Shown in pieces: positions 14,314 through 21,722 of a stretch of DNA of 31,972 nt. Position 1 is the stretch's first letter; the number at the start of each line of letters is the position of its first letter. The stretch covers positions 1 to 31,972 of the forward strand of contig CANDFO010000024.1 of assembly GCA_947384055.1 (NCBI GenBank). Reading direction: 5' to 3'. The DNA comes from an uncultured Flavonifractor sp. GTDB taxonomy: Bacteria > Bacillota > Clostridia > Oscillospirales > Oscillospiraceae. The notes under the pieces were generated by a model. The model was not told the DNA's origin. It worked only from the letters and a program-made list of their open reading frames with translations, and made no database searches. Position numbers and translations under genes: made by a program.

Positions 14314-15678
14314 ATGGATATCATCCTGACCCCGTTTGTATGGCTGCTGCAGCTGTTCTATAACCTCTGCGGCAGCTACGGCATCGCCCTGATTCTCTTT
14401 GCCATCGTGGTCAAGCTGCTGCTGTTCCCCTTCTCGCTGAAGGGCAAGCGCAGTATGATCCAGATGAACATGCTCTCAGATAAGATGAATAAGCTCCAGA
14501 AGCAGTACGGCAAGGACAAGGAGCGCTACAACCTGGAAGTGCAGAAGCTGTACGAAAAGGAAAAGGTCAACCCCATGGGGGGGTGTCTGTGGTCCTTCCT
14601 GCCCCTGCTGATTCTGCTGCCCCTGTATGCCATCATCCGCCAGCCCCTGAAATACATGATGGGTATTAATACCCAGGAGATGCTGGATGTGGTGGCTAAT
14701 ACGGTCAATTGGAGCGCCGTGGCCGTGGACATGGGGTGGATTAAGGAGGCGGCCGACAGCTTTGCCAATACCGCCTATAACCAGCTGTACCTGTCCTCCC
14801 TGATTACCCCGGAAAACCTCTCCGCCGTGCAGAGCGCTCTGGGAGAGGCCGGCAGCCGGGTGTTCTCCATCAATTTTGACTTTTTGGGACTGGCGGACCT
14901 GTCCCAGATTCCCAAGCTCCAGTTCTGGACCATTGCCGGCGGCTTTGGATTGTTCCTGCTGCCCGTAATCTCTGCGGTATCCGGCTTTCTATTTTCTCTG
15001 TTGTCCATGAAGACCAATTCCGTCAACCAGAAGAGTGCCGAGGCAGCCAATAACGCCACAACGAAATCCATGCTCATCATGTCTCCGCTGATGTCCCTGT
15101 GGATCGGCTTTGCCATGCCCGCCGCTCTGTGCGTATACTGGATTGCCAATAACCTGCTGTCCATGCTGCAGGAGCTGGTGTGCCACCGGCTGTTAAAGAA
15201 GGACTATGAAAAGGCCGCCGCTATGCAGGCGGAGCGGGAGCGCCAGGAGAAGGAAGAGGAAAAGGAGCGTAAGCGCCTGGCCGCCGAAGAGCGGGCCCGC
15301 CGCCTGGAGGAGGAGAAAAAGAACAAGGGGAAGAAGAAAAAGGGCGAGAAGAAGCCGGCGGACGAGGACAGAAAACTCTCCGCCGCCGCAAAGGAGGCCA
15401 GCCGGGTAGGGATGCGGCAGTATGCCCGCGGACGGACTTACGACCCCTACCGCTACAGCGCCGACGGCCCGACGCCCTACCCCGGCGAAGAACCGCTGTT
15501 TGTCCCCCAGGACTGCCAGACGCTTCCGGACGGCGGACCGGTTCCGCCGGAGGCCGAAGAGGAGGCGCCCCCCGCCCTGGAGCAGGAGGTGCAGAGCGTC
15601 TCCGCCCCGGGTTCCGCCGGGGAAGAGGCCGAGGCCCCCTATGCCCAAGAAGCTGAAGAATCAGAAGAAACGGAGTGA
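14314..15678 (+). CDS. yidC: Membrane protein insertase YidC (OxaA/SpoIIIJ type)
   Basis: 454 residues. A core of membrane helices starts near residue 5; the region LLFPFSLKGKRSMIQM contains the conserved basic residue of the hydrophilic groove, followed by the coiled-coil helical hairpin (LQKQYGKDKERYNLEVQKLYEKEKVNPMGGCLWSFLPLLILLPLY). Further helices lie around 205-230 and 255-290. It inserts proteins into the cytoplasmic membrane with or without SecYEG. The C-terminus is unusual: from about 295 to 354 it is a highly charged Lys/Glu/Arg helix, followed by an acidic, Pro-rich tail of about 90 residues. Such basic tails can bind ribosomes in relatives. GGAGG precedes ATG 14314. It lacks an N-terminal lipobox. 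Confidence 0.95.
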   Translation: MDIILTPFVWLLQLFYNLCGSYGIALILFAIVVKLLLFPFSLKGKRSMIQMNMLSDKMNKLQKQYGKDKERYNLEVQKLYEKEKVNPMGGCLWSFLPLLILLPLYAIIRQPLKYMMGINTQEMLDVVANTVNWSAVAVDMGWIKEAADSFANTAYNQLYLSSLITPENLSAVQSALGEAGSRVFSINFDFLGLADLSQIPKLQFWTIAGGFGLFLLPVISAVSGFLFSLLSMKTNSVNQKSAEAANNATTKSMLIMSPLMSLWIGFAMPAALCVYWIANNLLSMLQELVCHRLLKKDYEKAAAMQAERERQEKEEEKERKRLAAEERARRLEEEKKNKGKKKKGEKKPADEDRKLSAAAKEASRVGMRQYARGRTYDPYRYSADGPTPYPGEEPLFVPQDCQTLPDGGPVPPEAEEEAPPALEQEVQSVSAPGSAGEEAEAPYAQEAEESEETE

Positions 15679-15720
15679 CGGCCTGTCCGCCGCTTATACT
15701 AAGAGGAGAGATAGTACTCT

Positions 15721-16536
15721 ATGCTGAAATGGATCGAAAGCACCGGAAAGACCGAGGACGCCGCCATTGAAGCCGCGCTGGTCAAGCTGGGTATGGACCG
15801 GGACGACGTCTCCGTAGAGGTTTTAGAGCGGGCAAAATCCGGTTTTTTGGGTATCGGAAGTTGTCCCGCCAAGGTGAAGGTCACATATGAGGTCCCGGAT
15901 GAGCCCACGCCTGCCCCGGCTCCCCCGCCGCAGCCGCCCAGACCGCAGCCGGCGCCCCGGCGGGAGCCGCAGAAGGCGTCTCCACCGCCCCGGCGGGAAA
16001 ATCCCGCGCAGAAGCGCCCCGCACAGGAAAAGCCCGCGCCCGCCCCGGCTCCCGCGCCTTCCGTCGGGGAGAGCGGCAAGGGAGAGGAAATTTCGGCGTT
16101 CCTCACGGGCCTGCTGGAGCACATGGGTGCCAACGCGCGGCCCGTGGTCCGGCTGGATGAGCAGGGCAATTACCAGGTGGAGCTTGTGGGAGAAAACCTG
16201 GGCGGACTCATTGGGCGCAGGGGTGAGACCCTGGACGCCATCCAGCAGCTGACCAGCTACAGCGTCAACCGCGGACAGACAAAGCGGGTCAGGATTCATC
16301 TGGACGCCGAGGGCTACCGGGCAAAGCGGGAGGAATCCCTGGTCCGCCTGGCCCGCAAGGTGGCGGGGAAGGTAGTCAAGTATCGGAAAAATGTGACGCT
16401 GGAGGCTATGAACGCCTATGAGCGCCATGTGATCCATACGGCTCTCCAGGATTATCCCGACGTCGCCACTTATTCCGTTGGCACCGAGCCCAACCGCCGT
16501 ACGGTGGTGGCCTACAGCAGGGGCGAGCGGAAATAA
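15721..16536 (+). CDS. jag: RNA-binding protein Jag/KhpB (Jag-N, KH and R3H domains)
   Basis: 271 residues in the classic order: Jag-N domain (1-55, with GFLGIGS), a long Pro/Ala/Arg linker (60-115), a KH-II domain with the GxxG loop in GGLIGRRGETLDAIQ (161-175), and a C-terminal R3H domain (about 205-270) with NAYERHVIH. KhpB binds RNA with KhpA and influences cell division and elongation in Firmicutes. GAGGAG lies upstream of ATG 15721. A 42-base gap separates it from yidC. A 19-bp hairpin follows the stop, so it closes the operon; mnmE/mnmG, which often follow, are absent. Confidence 0.95.
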   Translation: MLKWIESTGKTEDAAIEAALVKLGMDRDDVSVEVLERAKSGFLGIGSCPAKVKVTYEVPDEPTPAPAPPPQPPRPQPAPRREPQKASPPPRRENPAQKRPAQEKPAPAPAPAPSVGESGKGEEISAFLTGLLEHMGANARPVVRLDEQGNYQVELVGENLGGLIGRRGETLDAIQQLTSYSVNRGQTKRVRIHLDAEGYRAKREESLVRLARKVAGKVVKYRKNVTLEAMNAYERHVIHTALQDYPDVATYSVGTEPNRRTVVAYSRGERK

Positions 16537-16548
16537 TTGAAACAAGGC

Positions 16549-16589
16549 TGCCCCCCGCCGGCTCAGCGCGGCTGAGCCGGCGGGGGGCA
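16549..16589 (+). terminator. 19-bp perfect hairpin closing the rpmH operon
   Basis: The arms 16549-16567 and 16571-16589 are fully complementary around a GCG loop, 12 bases after the jag stop. There is no U-tract. Confidence 0.6.
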
Positions 16590-16640
16590 TTGTGGTCTGC
16601 TGATGGAATTCCCGGGTGCGCTGCTTGAATCAGAGCACCC

Positions 16641-16808
16641 TTAGGCCGTGTTTGAAACATGTCAACATGCCCAGGCAGCGGTTCTTTTTCCGGCTGGACG
16701 GCACAATTTTCCCTTGAAATCTGTCAGGATTCCTAGGGAAAAATTGTTTGACAGACGAAAAAATCCCTCACTGTTGGGCACATTGCCATTTATCAAGCAA
16801 GGCCTAAA
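16641..16808 (+). repeat. MITE-like inverted-repeat element (full copy)
   Basis: The ends TTAGGCCGTGTTTGA and TCAAGCAAGGCCTAA are inverted repeats (13 of 15 match). A central stem, ACAATTTTCCCT with AGGGAAAAATTGT, encloses the conserved words TTGAAAT and GATTCCT. It aligns along its length with 19790-19954 (shared GACGAAAAAATCCCTC and GTTGG) and, minus the centre, with 13538-13647. There is no ORF. The gap 16537-16900 otherwise holds only the jag terminator and a possible TACAAT -10 near 16863. Confidence 0.7.
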
Positions 16809-16900
16809 AGCGTTTTTCATCCATTTTTAATCCGCTCTTTAAGACGCTTTCAGATGGGAATGGTACAATGATGCCACTGAATAAAAGGAGGAAGCGATTT

Positions 16901-17140
16901 ATGATAACGCTGATTACGCTCTCTATAGTCTGCCTTGCGGCCGTCATTCTCATCCCCATCTGCCTGACGCTTATTGGACTGCCGCTGCTGCTCCTGCTGG
17001 AGCTGCTCCCCTGGCTGCTGCGGGTGGCAGGCGTCATATTGCTGCTGAAAGCAATTTTTCAGAAGCCCGTGAAGTGGGAGAATTTCCTCCCTGCTCTGGC
17101 CGCCTTTCTCTCAGCCACTGTGCTGGGATGGATTTTCTGA
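16901..17140 (+). CDS. Small two-helix membrane protein, unknown function
   Basis: 79 residues. Two hydrophobic segments cover about residues 3-50 (ITLITLSIVCLAAVILIPICLTLIGLPLLLLLELLPWLL and onward), and a third lies at the C-terminus (ALAAFLSATVLGWIF); KPVKWENF is the only polar stretch. I chose ATG 16901 because AAAGGAGG lies just upstream; the frame from 16868 would contain that site. I do not recognise a family. It stands alone between the MITE-like element and an intrinsic terminator, so it is a single-gene transcript. Expression is likely given the ribosome site. Confidence 0.65.
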   Translation: MITLITLSIVCLAAVILIPICLTLIGLPLLLLLELLPWLLRVAGVILLLKAIFQKPVKWENFLPALAAFLSATVLGWIF

Positions 17141-17155
17141 GACGCACAGAATTTC

Positions 17156-17254
17156 CAGAGAAACCGCATACACATACGGCAGGGGCCCGCAGGCCCCCGC
17201 CGTTTTTTATCTGAAGCGCGCCGTATGTATGCGGGAAAACCGGCGGTTTCTCTG
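17156..17254. repeat. Nested inverted repeat enclosing a terminator
   Basis: Outer arms CAGAGAAACCGC (17156-17167) and GCGGTTTCTCTG (17243-17254) match perfectly. Middle arms near CATACACATACGGC (17168-17180) and GCCGTATGTATGC (17220-17232) match imperfectly, and the terminator stem (17177-17208) is inside. The whole could fold into one branched structure of about 100 bases. Confidence 0.5.
17177..17208 (+). terminator. Intrinsic terminator of the small membrane protein gene
   Basis: CGGCAGGGGCC pairs with GGCCCCCGCCG around CGCA (one A/C mismatch), followed directly by TTTTTT. Confidence 0.85.
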
Positions 17255-17328
17255 TAAAATGGACAAATAGGCCGAGCTGACACGGGGATACCGCAGTTTT
17301 TTTGTCTGCTTTGACTAATGAATAAATA

Positions 17329-17357
17329 TTGCATTTAATCTGAATATAGCGTATAAT
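17329..17357 (+). promoter_or_regulatory. Promoter of the amino-acid ABC transporter operon
   Basis: TTGCAT (17329-17334), 17-base spacer and TATAAT (17352-17357) in a locally AT-rich stretch, about 55 bases before the start codon. I saw no T-box or other riboswitch. Confidence 0.65.
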
Positions 17358-17415
17358 TAATCCCATCAAAACCGGCGGCGGAGCTGTCCGGTTAAGGAAA
17401 AAGGAGAGAATGGTT

Positions 17416-18279
17416 ATGAATATGATGAAAAAACTTACGGCGATGGGACTTGCTCTGGCCCTGTGCGCCGGACTGACGGCTGGCTGTTCCAACAGCTCTT
17501 CCGGTTCCGGCTCTGCCGCCACTCCCGCGCCCGCGGCAACCCCCGCGCCGGAAAATAACGGCTCCGGCGGCTTTACCACCGTGGAAGCGGGCAAGCTCCA
17601 CATGTCCACCAACGCCGCCTTCCCTCCCTATGAGATGACCACCGACAACGGCGGTTTTGAGGGCATCGATGTAGAAGTGGCCGAGGCTATCGCCGCCAAG
17701 CTGGGCCTGGAGCTGGTGGTGGACGACATGGGCTTTGACGCCGCTCTGACCGCCGTGCAGACCGGACAGAGCGACATTGCCATGGCGGGCATCACCGTCA
17801 ACGAGGACCGCCTGAAGGTCATGGATTTTTCCGACAGCTACGCCACCGGCGTGCAGGTGGTCATTGTCAAGAAGGACTCCCCTATCCAAAGCATTGACGA
17901 CCTGGCTAACGCCGAGATGATCGGCACCCAAAAGGCCACCACTGGTTATATCTACTGTTCCGCTCCCGTGGACGACCCCGACGCCCCCGGCTATGGCGAG
18001 GACCACGTCACTGCCTTTGACACCGGCGCTCTGGCGGTTATGGCTCTGGTCAACGGCCAGGTGGACGCGGTGGTTATCGACAACGAGCCCGCCAAGGCTT
18101 TTGTGGCCGCCAATGAGGGACTGAAGATTCTGGAGACCGAGTTTGCCGTGGAGGATTACGCCATCGGCTTCGCCAAGGGCAACACCGCCCTGCTGGAGGC
18201 GGTTAACGCGGCTATGGCTGAGCTGAAGGCCGACGGCACGTTCCAGAAAATTGTAGACAAGTACATTACCGCTGGTTAA
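17416..18279 (+). CDS. Polar amino-acid ABC transporter, substrate-binding lipoprotein
   Basis: About 287 residues. A lipoprotein signal ends in LTAGC with Cys24 as the lipidated residue, then a Ser/Gly/Pro linker. The rest is a family-3 solute-binding protein: STNAAFPPYEM, GIDVEVAEAIAAKLGLELVV, TVNEDRLKVMDFSDSYATG and a C-terminal GTFQKIVDKY. It captures a polar amino acid outside the membrane and delivers it to the permease encoded next. The ligand cannot be read with certainty. ATG 17416 fits AAGGAGAG spacing better than ATG 17410, which abuts it. A stem-loop separates it from the permease gene, as often seen where the binding protein is made in excess. Confidence 0.93.
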   Translation: MNMMKKLTAMGLALALCAGLTAGCSNSSSGSGSAATPAPAATPAPENNGSGGFTTVEAGKLHMSTNAAFPPYEMTTDNGGFEGIDVEVAEAIAAKLGLELVVDDMGFDAALTAVQTGQSDIAMAGITVNEDRLKVMDFSDSYATGVQVVIVKKDSPIQSIDDLANAEMIGTQKATTGYIYCSAPVDDPDAPGYGEDHVTAFDTGALAVMALVNGQVDAVVIDNEPAKAFVAANEGLKILETEFAVEDYAIGFAKGNTALLEAVNAAMAELKADGTFQKIVDKYITAG

Positions 18280-18286
18280 ATTGCTG

Positions 18287-18319
18287 AGAGGGGGGCGGTC
18301 GCTGCGGCCGTCCCCCTCT
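18287..18319 (+). other. Intercistronic hairpin between binding-protein and permease genes
   Basis: AGAGGGGGGCGG pairs with CCGTCCCCCTCT (one G-U) eight bases after the stop codon. There is no U-tract. It probably protects the upstream mRNA or gives partial termination, so more binding protein than permease is made. Confidence 0.55.
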
Positions 18320-18348
18320 GCGACTAAGAGAGGAAAGGAGTTCCCCCT

Positions 18349-19083
18349 ATGCTCCAATCGCTGATTGACTGGCTGGGCCGCATCGGACCCCGGCTCCAGA
18401 CGGCCTTTCTTGACAACGACCGCTGGAAGCTCTACTTACAGGGATTGGGCGTCACCCTGGAGCTGACCGTGGTGGCGCTGATTTTCGGCGTGCTGCTGGG
18501 GCTGGTGGTGGCTACCGTCCGCAGCGCCCACGACCAGCAGCGGCCGGGACGGAGGAAAAATCCCCTGCTGGGCATCGCCAACATCCTGTGCCAGCTCTAT
18601 ACCACCGTCATCCGGGGTACCCCCATGCTGGTACAGCTGTACATCTGGACCTTCGTGATCCTTCCCGCCGAGCGCAACAAGGTGCTGGTGGGCTTCATCG
18701 GCCTGGGGGTCAATTCCGGCGCTTATGTGGCGGAGATCATCCGGGGCGGTCTTATGAGCGTGGACGTCGGCCAGAGCGAGGCGGGCCGATCTCTGGGCCT
18801 GAATTACTTTGACACCATGCGCTTTATTATCATTCCTCAGGCCTTCAAGAACATCCTGCCCTCTCTGGGCAACGAGTTTATCACCCTGTTCAAGGACACC
18901 TCCCTGGTACAGGCCATCGGCGGCATGGAGATGCTCTACTACGCCTATACCATCGGCGGGCGGACCTTTGACTACATGCCACCGCTCATCGGCATTGCCC
19001 TGATGTATCTGGTGGTGGTGGTGGTCTTTACCTGGCTCCAGGGGAAGCTGGAAAGGAGGCTGCGGGAAAGTGATCGACGTTAA
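18349..19083 (+). CDS. Polar amino-acid ABC transporter, permease
   Basis: 244 residues with several membrane helices of the HisM/GlnP type. The segment TTVIRGTPMLVQLY is typical of amino-acid permeases, and the cytoplasmic EAA loop reads SEAGRSLGLNYFDTMRFIIIPQAFKNILPSLGNEFI, which docks on the ATPase. It would form the channel with a second copy of itself and the ATPase encoded next. ATG 18349 follows AGGAAAGGAG. Its 3' end overlaps the ATPase gene by 14 bases. Confidence 0.94.
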   Translation: MLQSLIDWLGRIGPRLQTAFLDNDRWKLYLQGLGVTLELTVVALIFGVLLGLVVATVRSAHDQQRPGRRKNPLLGIANILCQLYTTVIRGTPMLVQLYIWTFVILPAERNKVLVGFIGLGVNSGAYVAEIIRGGLMSVDVGQSEAGRSLGLNYFDTMRFIIIPQAFKNILPSLGNEFITLFKDTSLVQAIGGMEMLYYAYTIGGRTFDYMPPLIGIALMYLVVVVVFTWLQGKLERRLRESDRR

Positions 19084-19792
19084 AAACCTCTCCAAATCCT
19101 TTGGGAAGCATCTGGTGCTGGACGATATCTCCGAGCACATTTCCCCCGGGGAGAAGGTGGTGGTAATCGGGCCCTCCGGCTCCGGCAAATCCACCTTTCT
19201 GCGGTGCCTGAACCTGCTGGAAAATCCCTCCTCGGGGACCATTACCTTTGACGGGACGGTGATTACCGACCCCAAAACGGATATCAACAAAGTCCGCCGC
19301 CAGATGGGGATGGTGTTTCAGCACTTCAATCTCTTCCCCAACATGACCATTCGGAAAAATATCACCCTGGCTCCAGTGCGCACAGGACTGATGAAGCAGG
19401 AGGAGGCCGACGAGACGGCCGCTGCCCTCCTGAAGCGGGTCAACCTGGAGGAGAAGGCGGATGCCTATCCTGCCCAGCTCTCCGGCGGGCAGAAGCAGCG
19501 CATCGCCATTGTCCGGGCGCTGGCCATGAAGCCCAGGCTGATGCTCTTTGACGAACCCACCTCCGCCCTGGACCCGGAGATGGTGGGAGAGGTGCTGGAG
19601 GTTATGAAAGAGCTGGCCCGTGAGGGCATGACCATGGTGGTCGTCACCCACGAGATGGGCTTTGCCCGGGAAGTGGGGACCCGAGTGCTCTTTATGGACG
19701 GCGGAAAGATTTTGGAGCAGAACGAGCCCCACGCCTTTTTTGAACACCCCAGAGAGGACCGTACTAAGGAATTTTTATCCAAAGTGTTATAG
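19070..19792 (+). CDS. Polar amino-acid ABC transporter, ATP-binding protein
   Basis: 240 residues, the normal GlnQ/HisP length. Walker A is GPSGSGKST (34-42), then the Q-loop (MGMVFQHFNLFPNMT), the signature LSGGQKQRIAIVRAL, Walker B LMLFDEPTSALDPE and the H-loop VVVTHEMGFA. It powers uptake by the permease whose gene it overlaps. GTG 19070 is preceded by GAAAGGAGG inside the permease gene, giving translational coupling. Its stop codon TAG (19790-19792) coincides with the first bases of a MITE-like element, so the original 3' end may have been altered slightly by insertion; the last residues (KEFLSKVL) look like a normal C-terminus for the family. Confidence 0.95.
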   Translation: MIDVKNLSKSFGKHLVLDDISEHISPGEKVVVIGPSGSGKSTFLRCLNLLENPSSGTITFDGTVITDPKTDINKVRRQMGMVFQHFNLFPNMTIRKNITLAPVRTGLMKQEEADETAAALLKRVNLEEKADAYPAQLSGGQKQRIAIVRALAMKPRLMLFDEPTSALDPEMVGEVLEVMKELAREGMTMVVVTHEMGFAREVGTRVLFMDGGKILEQNEPHAFFEHPREDRTKEFLSKVL

Positions 19793-19954
19793 GGCTTATT
19801 TGAAAATTGTCAATACGCCCAAACGACGGGCCTTTTTCCGCCATACCACGTTAAAAATTCTTGAAATACACAGAGTATTCCTGCGAATTTTTACCTTGTC
19901 TGACGAAAAAATCCCTCGCCGTTGGTCATATTGCCGATTATCAAACAAGCCCTA
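19790..19954 (+). repeat. MITE-like inverted-repeat element (full copy) at the ABC operon end
   Basis: The ends TAGGGCTTATTTGA and TCAAACAAGCCCTA are inverted repeats (13 of 14). The interior aligns with 16641-16808, including GACGAAAAAATCCCTC. The central stem here is GTTAAAAATTC with GAATTTTTAC, where the other copy has a different but equally paired sequence. The gap 19793-20173 holds this element, a hairpin repeat and a terminator, with no gene. Confidence 0.7.
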
Positions 19955-19960
19955 GTCAAA

Positions 19961-20010
19961 GCGGTTCAAAAGGAGCAAATCGCTCCTTTTGAACCCTGCG
20001 GCGACTATAT
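19961..20010 (+). repeat. Hairpin repeat with TGCGGCGACTATAT tail (copy 2)
   Basis: GGTTCAAAAGGAGC (19963-19976) pairs perfectly with GCTCCTTTTGAACC (19982-19995), followed by CTGCGGCGACTATAT. The same tail follows a hairpin at 31761-31808 (opposite strand). A related hairpin lies at 973-1016. Confidence 0.6.
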
Positions 20011-20013
20011 AAG

Positions 20014-20075
20014 CGCAAAGAAAAAAAGGACTTCCACCGGAGCCTGTTCCGGTGGAAGTCCTTTTTTTCTTTGCG
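20014..20075. terminator. 28-bp perfect bidirectional terminator
   Basis: The arms 20014-20041 and 20048-20075 are perfectly complementary around a six-base loop. The A7 and T7 runs inside the arms give a U-tract in both directions. It separates the plus-strand ABC operon from the minus-strand pyk run and can stop both. Confidence 0.9.
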
Positions 20076-20173
20076 TGTCAGGAACGCCTTTTTTCGACAG
20101 GCTCAGGAAAGCGGCTCTGCCGCTTTCCTGAAGGGATTTCGCTGTGCTCTGCGCCCCGGCGGTTGGGCAGGGA

Positions 20174-21616
20174 TTACATGGGCTCCTCCACCACCTGAGC
20201 CTTAATGAGATTGGTGGTTCCGGAGCGGCCGATGGGCACGCCGGCGGTGATAACCACGGTGTCGCCGGTGTGAATGACCCCTTCCTTCCGGGAGACGTCC
20301 ACCACCAAGGAGAAGAGGCGGTCGGTGGAATCCACCTCGCCGCACAGATAGGGGTGTACGCCCCAGGAGATGGCCATCTGACGGCGGGTATGCTCGCTCT
20401 GGCTCAAAGCGATGATGGGACAGGCCGGACGGAAGCGGGCAATGACCTTGGCGGTATAGCCGGATTTGGTGGCCACCACAATGGCGGAGGCACCCAGATC
20501 CATGGCGGTCAGGCAGCAGGAGTGGGTAATGGCGTCGCTGATATTGTTGATGACAGGCAGCAGGCTGTGCTCCCGGAAGCGGCCCCAGTAGTCAATGGCG
20601 TTTTCAGCGGTGGTGACGGTGGAGACCAGGGTGGCCAGCGCCTCCAGGGGATATTTGCCGGAGGCCGTCTCGCCGGAGAGCATTACGCAGGAGGCCCCGT
20701 CAAAGACCGCGTTGGCTACGTCGGAGACCTCGGCGCGGGTGGCGCGGGGGTTGCGGATCATGGAATCCAGCATCTGGGTGGCGGTAATGACGGGCTTGCC
20801 CTGGGTGATGGTGGCCTTGATCATGCGCTTCTGGATAATGGGCACCATGTGGGCGGGAATCTCCACGCCTAGGTCGCCCCGGGCCACCATGACGCCGTCG
20901 GAGGCGGCGATGATCTCCTCCAGGTTATCCACGCCCTCCTGGTTTTCGATTTTGGCGATGATGCAGATGTCGTCGCCGCCGTGCTTGTGGAGCTCTGCCC
21001 GGATATCCTCCACATCGCTGGCCTTGCGGACAAAGGATGCGGCGATGAAGTCAAAGTCGTTCTCGCAGGCAAAGGCGATGTCCTCCCGGTCCTTGTCGGT
21101 GAGGGAGGGGAGCAGAATATGTACGTCGGGAATGTTGATGGACTTGTTGCTGGACAGGGGGCCGCCGTTCTCCACCTCACAGTGGATCTCACAGCCGCGG
21201 ATCTCCTGCACCAGCAGCTCAATCAGTCCGTCGTCCACCAGAATGCGGCAGCCGGGCGTGACCTCGTTGTGCAGGTTGGCGTAGGTAACGGATACCCGGT
21301 GGGCGTCGCCGGGCACATCCTCCGTGGTAAGGATAAACTTGTCCCCCACCTGGAGGGTAACAGGGCCGTCGGTAAAGGTTTTGATGCGGATCTCAGGGCC
21401 CTTGGTGTCCAGAATGGTAGCGACGGGCGCGCCCAGCTCGTCCCGGGCGTGGCGGAGCTTCTGAAGCATGGCCCGGTGGGTCTCGTGTGTGCCGTGGGAG
21501 AAGTTGAACCGGGCCGCGTTCATGCCGCCGCGGATCAGCTTAACCAGCATGGCCTCGTCGTCCACTGCGGGACCCAGGGTGCAGATGATCTTTGTTTTGC
21601 GCATATTGCTTTTCAT
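20174..21616 (-). CDS. pyk: Pyruvate kinase
   Basis: 480 residues, the length of the form without an extra phosphohistidine domain. It begins RKTKIICTLGPAVDDEAML, followed by GMNAARFNFSHG, DTKGPEIR, the active-site signature IIAKIENQEGVDNLEEI with the catalytic Lys, VARGDLGVEIP, and MLDSMIRNPRATRAEVSDVANAVFDG. It converts phosphoenolpyruvate and ADP to pyruvate and ATP in glycolysis. ATG 21616 has GGAGGG upstream. It is the last gene of a long same-strand run, 106 bases after an MFS gene; an independent promoter there is possible (TACAAT near the start) but not strong. The bidirectional terminator lies 98 bases past its stop. Confidence 0.97.
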   Translation of the reverse strand: MKSNMRKTKIICTLGPAVDDEAMLVKLIRGGMNAARFNFSHGTHETHRAMLQKLRHARDELGAPVATILDTKGPEIRIKTFTDGPVTLQVGDKFILTTEDVPGDAHRVSVTYANLHNEVTPGCRILVDDGLIELLVQEIRGCEIHCEVENGGPLSSNKSINIPDVHILLPSLTDKDREDIAFACENDFDFIAASFVRKASDVEDIRAELHKHGGDDICIIAKIENQEGVDNLEEIIAASDGVMVARGDLGVEIPAHMVPIIQKRMIKATITQGKPVITATQMLDSMIRNPRATRAEVSDVANAVFDGASCVMLSGETASGKYPLEALATLVSTVTTAENAIDYWGRFREHSLLPVINNISDAITHSCCLTAMDLGASAIVVATKSGYTAKVIARFRPACPIIALSQSEHTRRQMAISWGVHPYLCGEVDSTDRLFSLVVDVSRKEGVIHTGDTVVITAGVPIGRSGTTNLIKAQVVEEPM

Positions 21617-21722
21617 GTGATACCCTCCATTTCAGCTTGACCATTGTAATCCGTAGTTATGATACTACAAGATGGGCCGTTTGGAAAGCAGAAAATTTTT
21701 CGTCTCTCCGACGGACCGGTTG

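Noticed and set aside
17141..17415. T-box or amino-acid riboswitch upstream of the ABC transporter
   Set aside because: No T-box 14-nt motif or antiterminator; the leader from the predicted promoter to the start is only about 55 bases.
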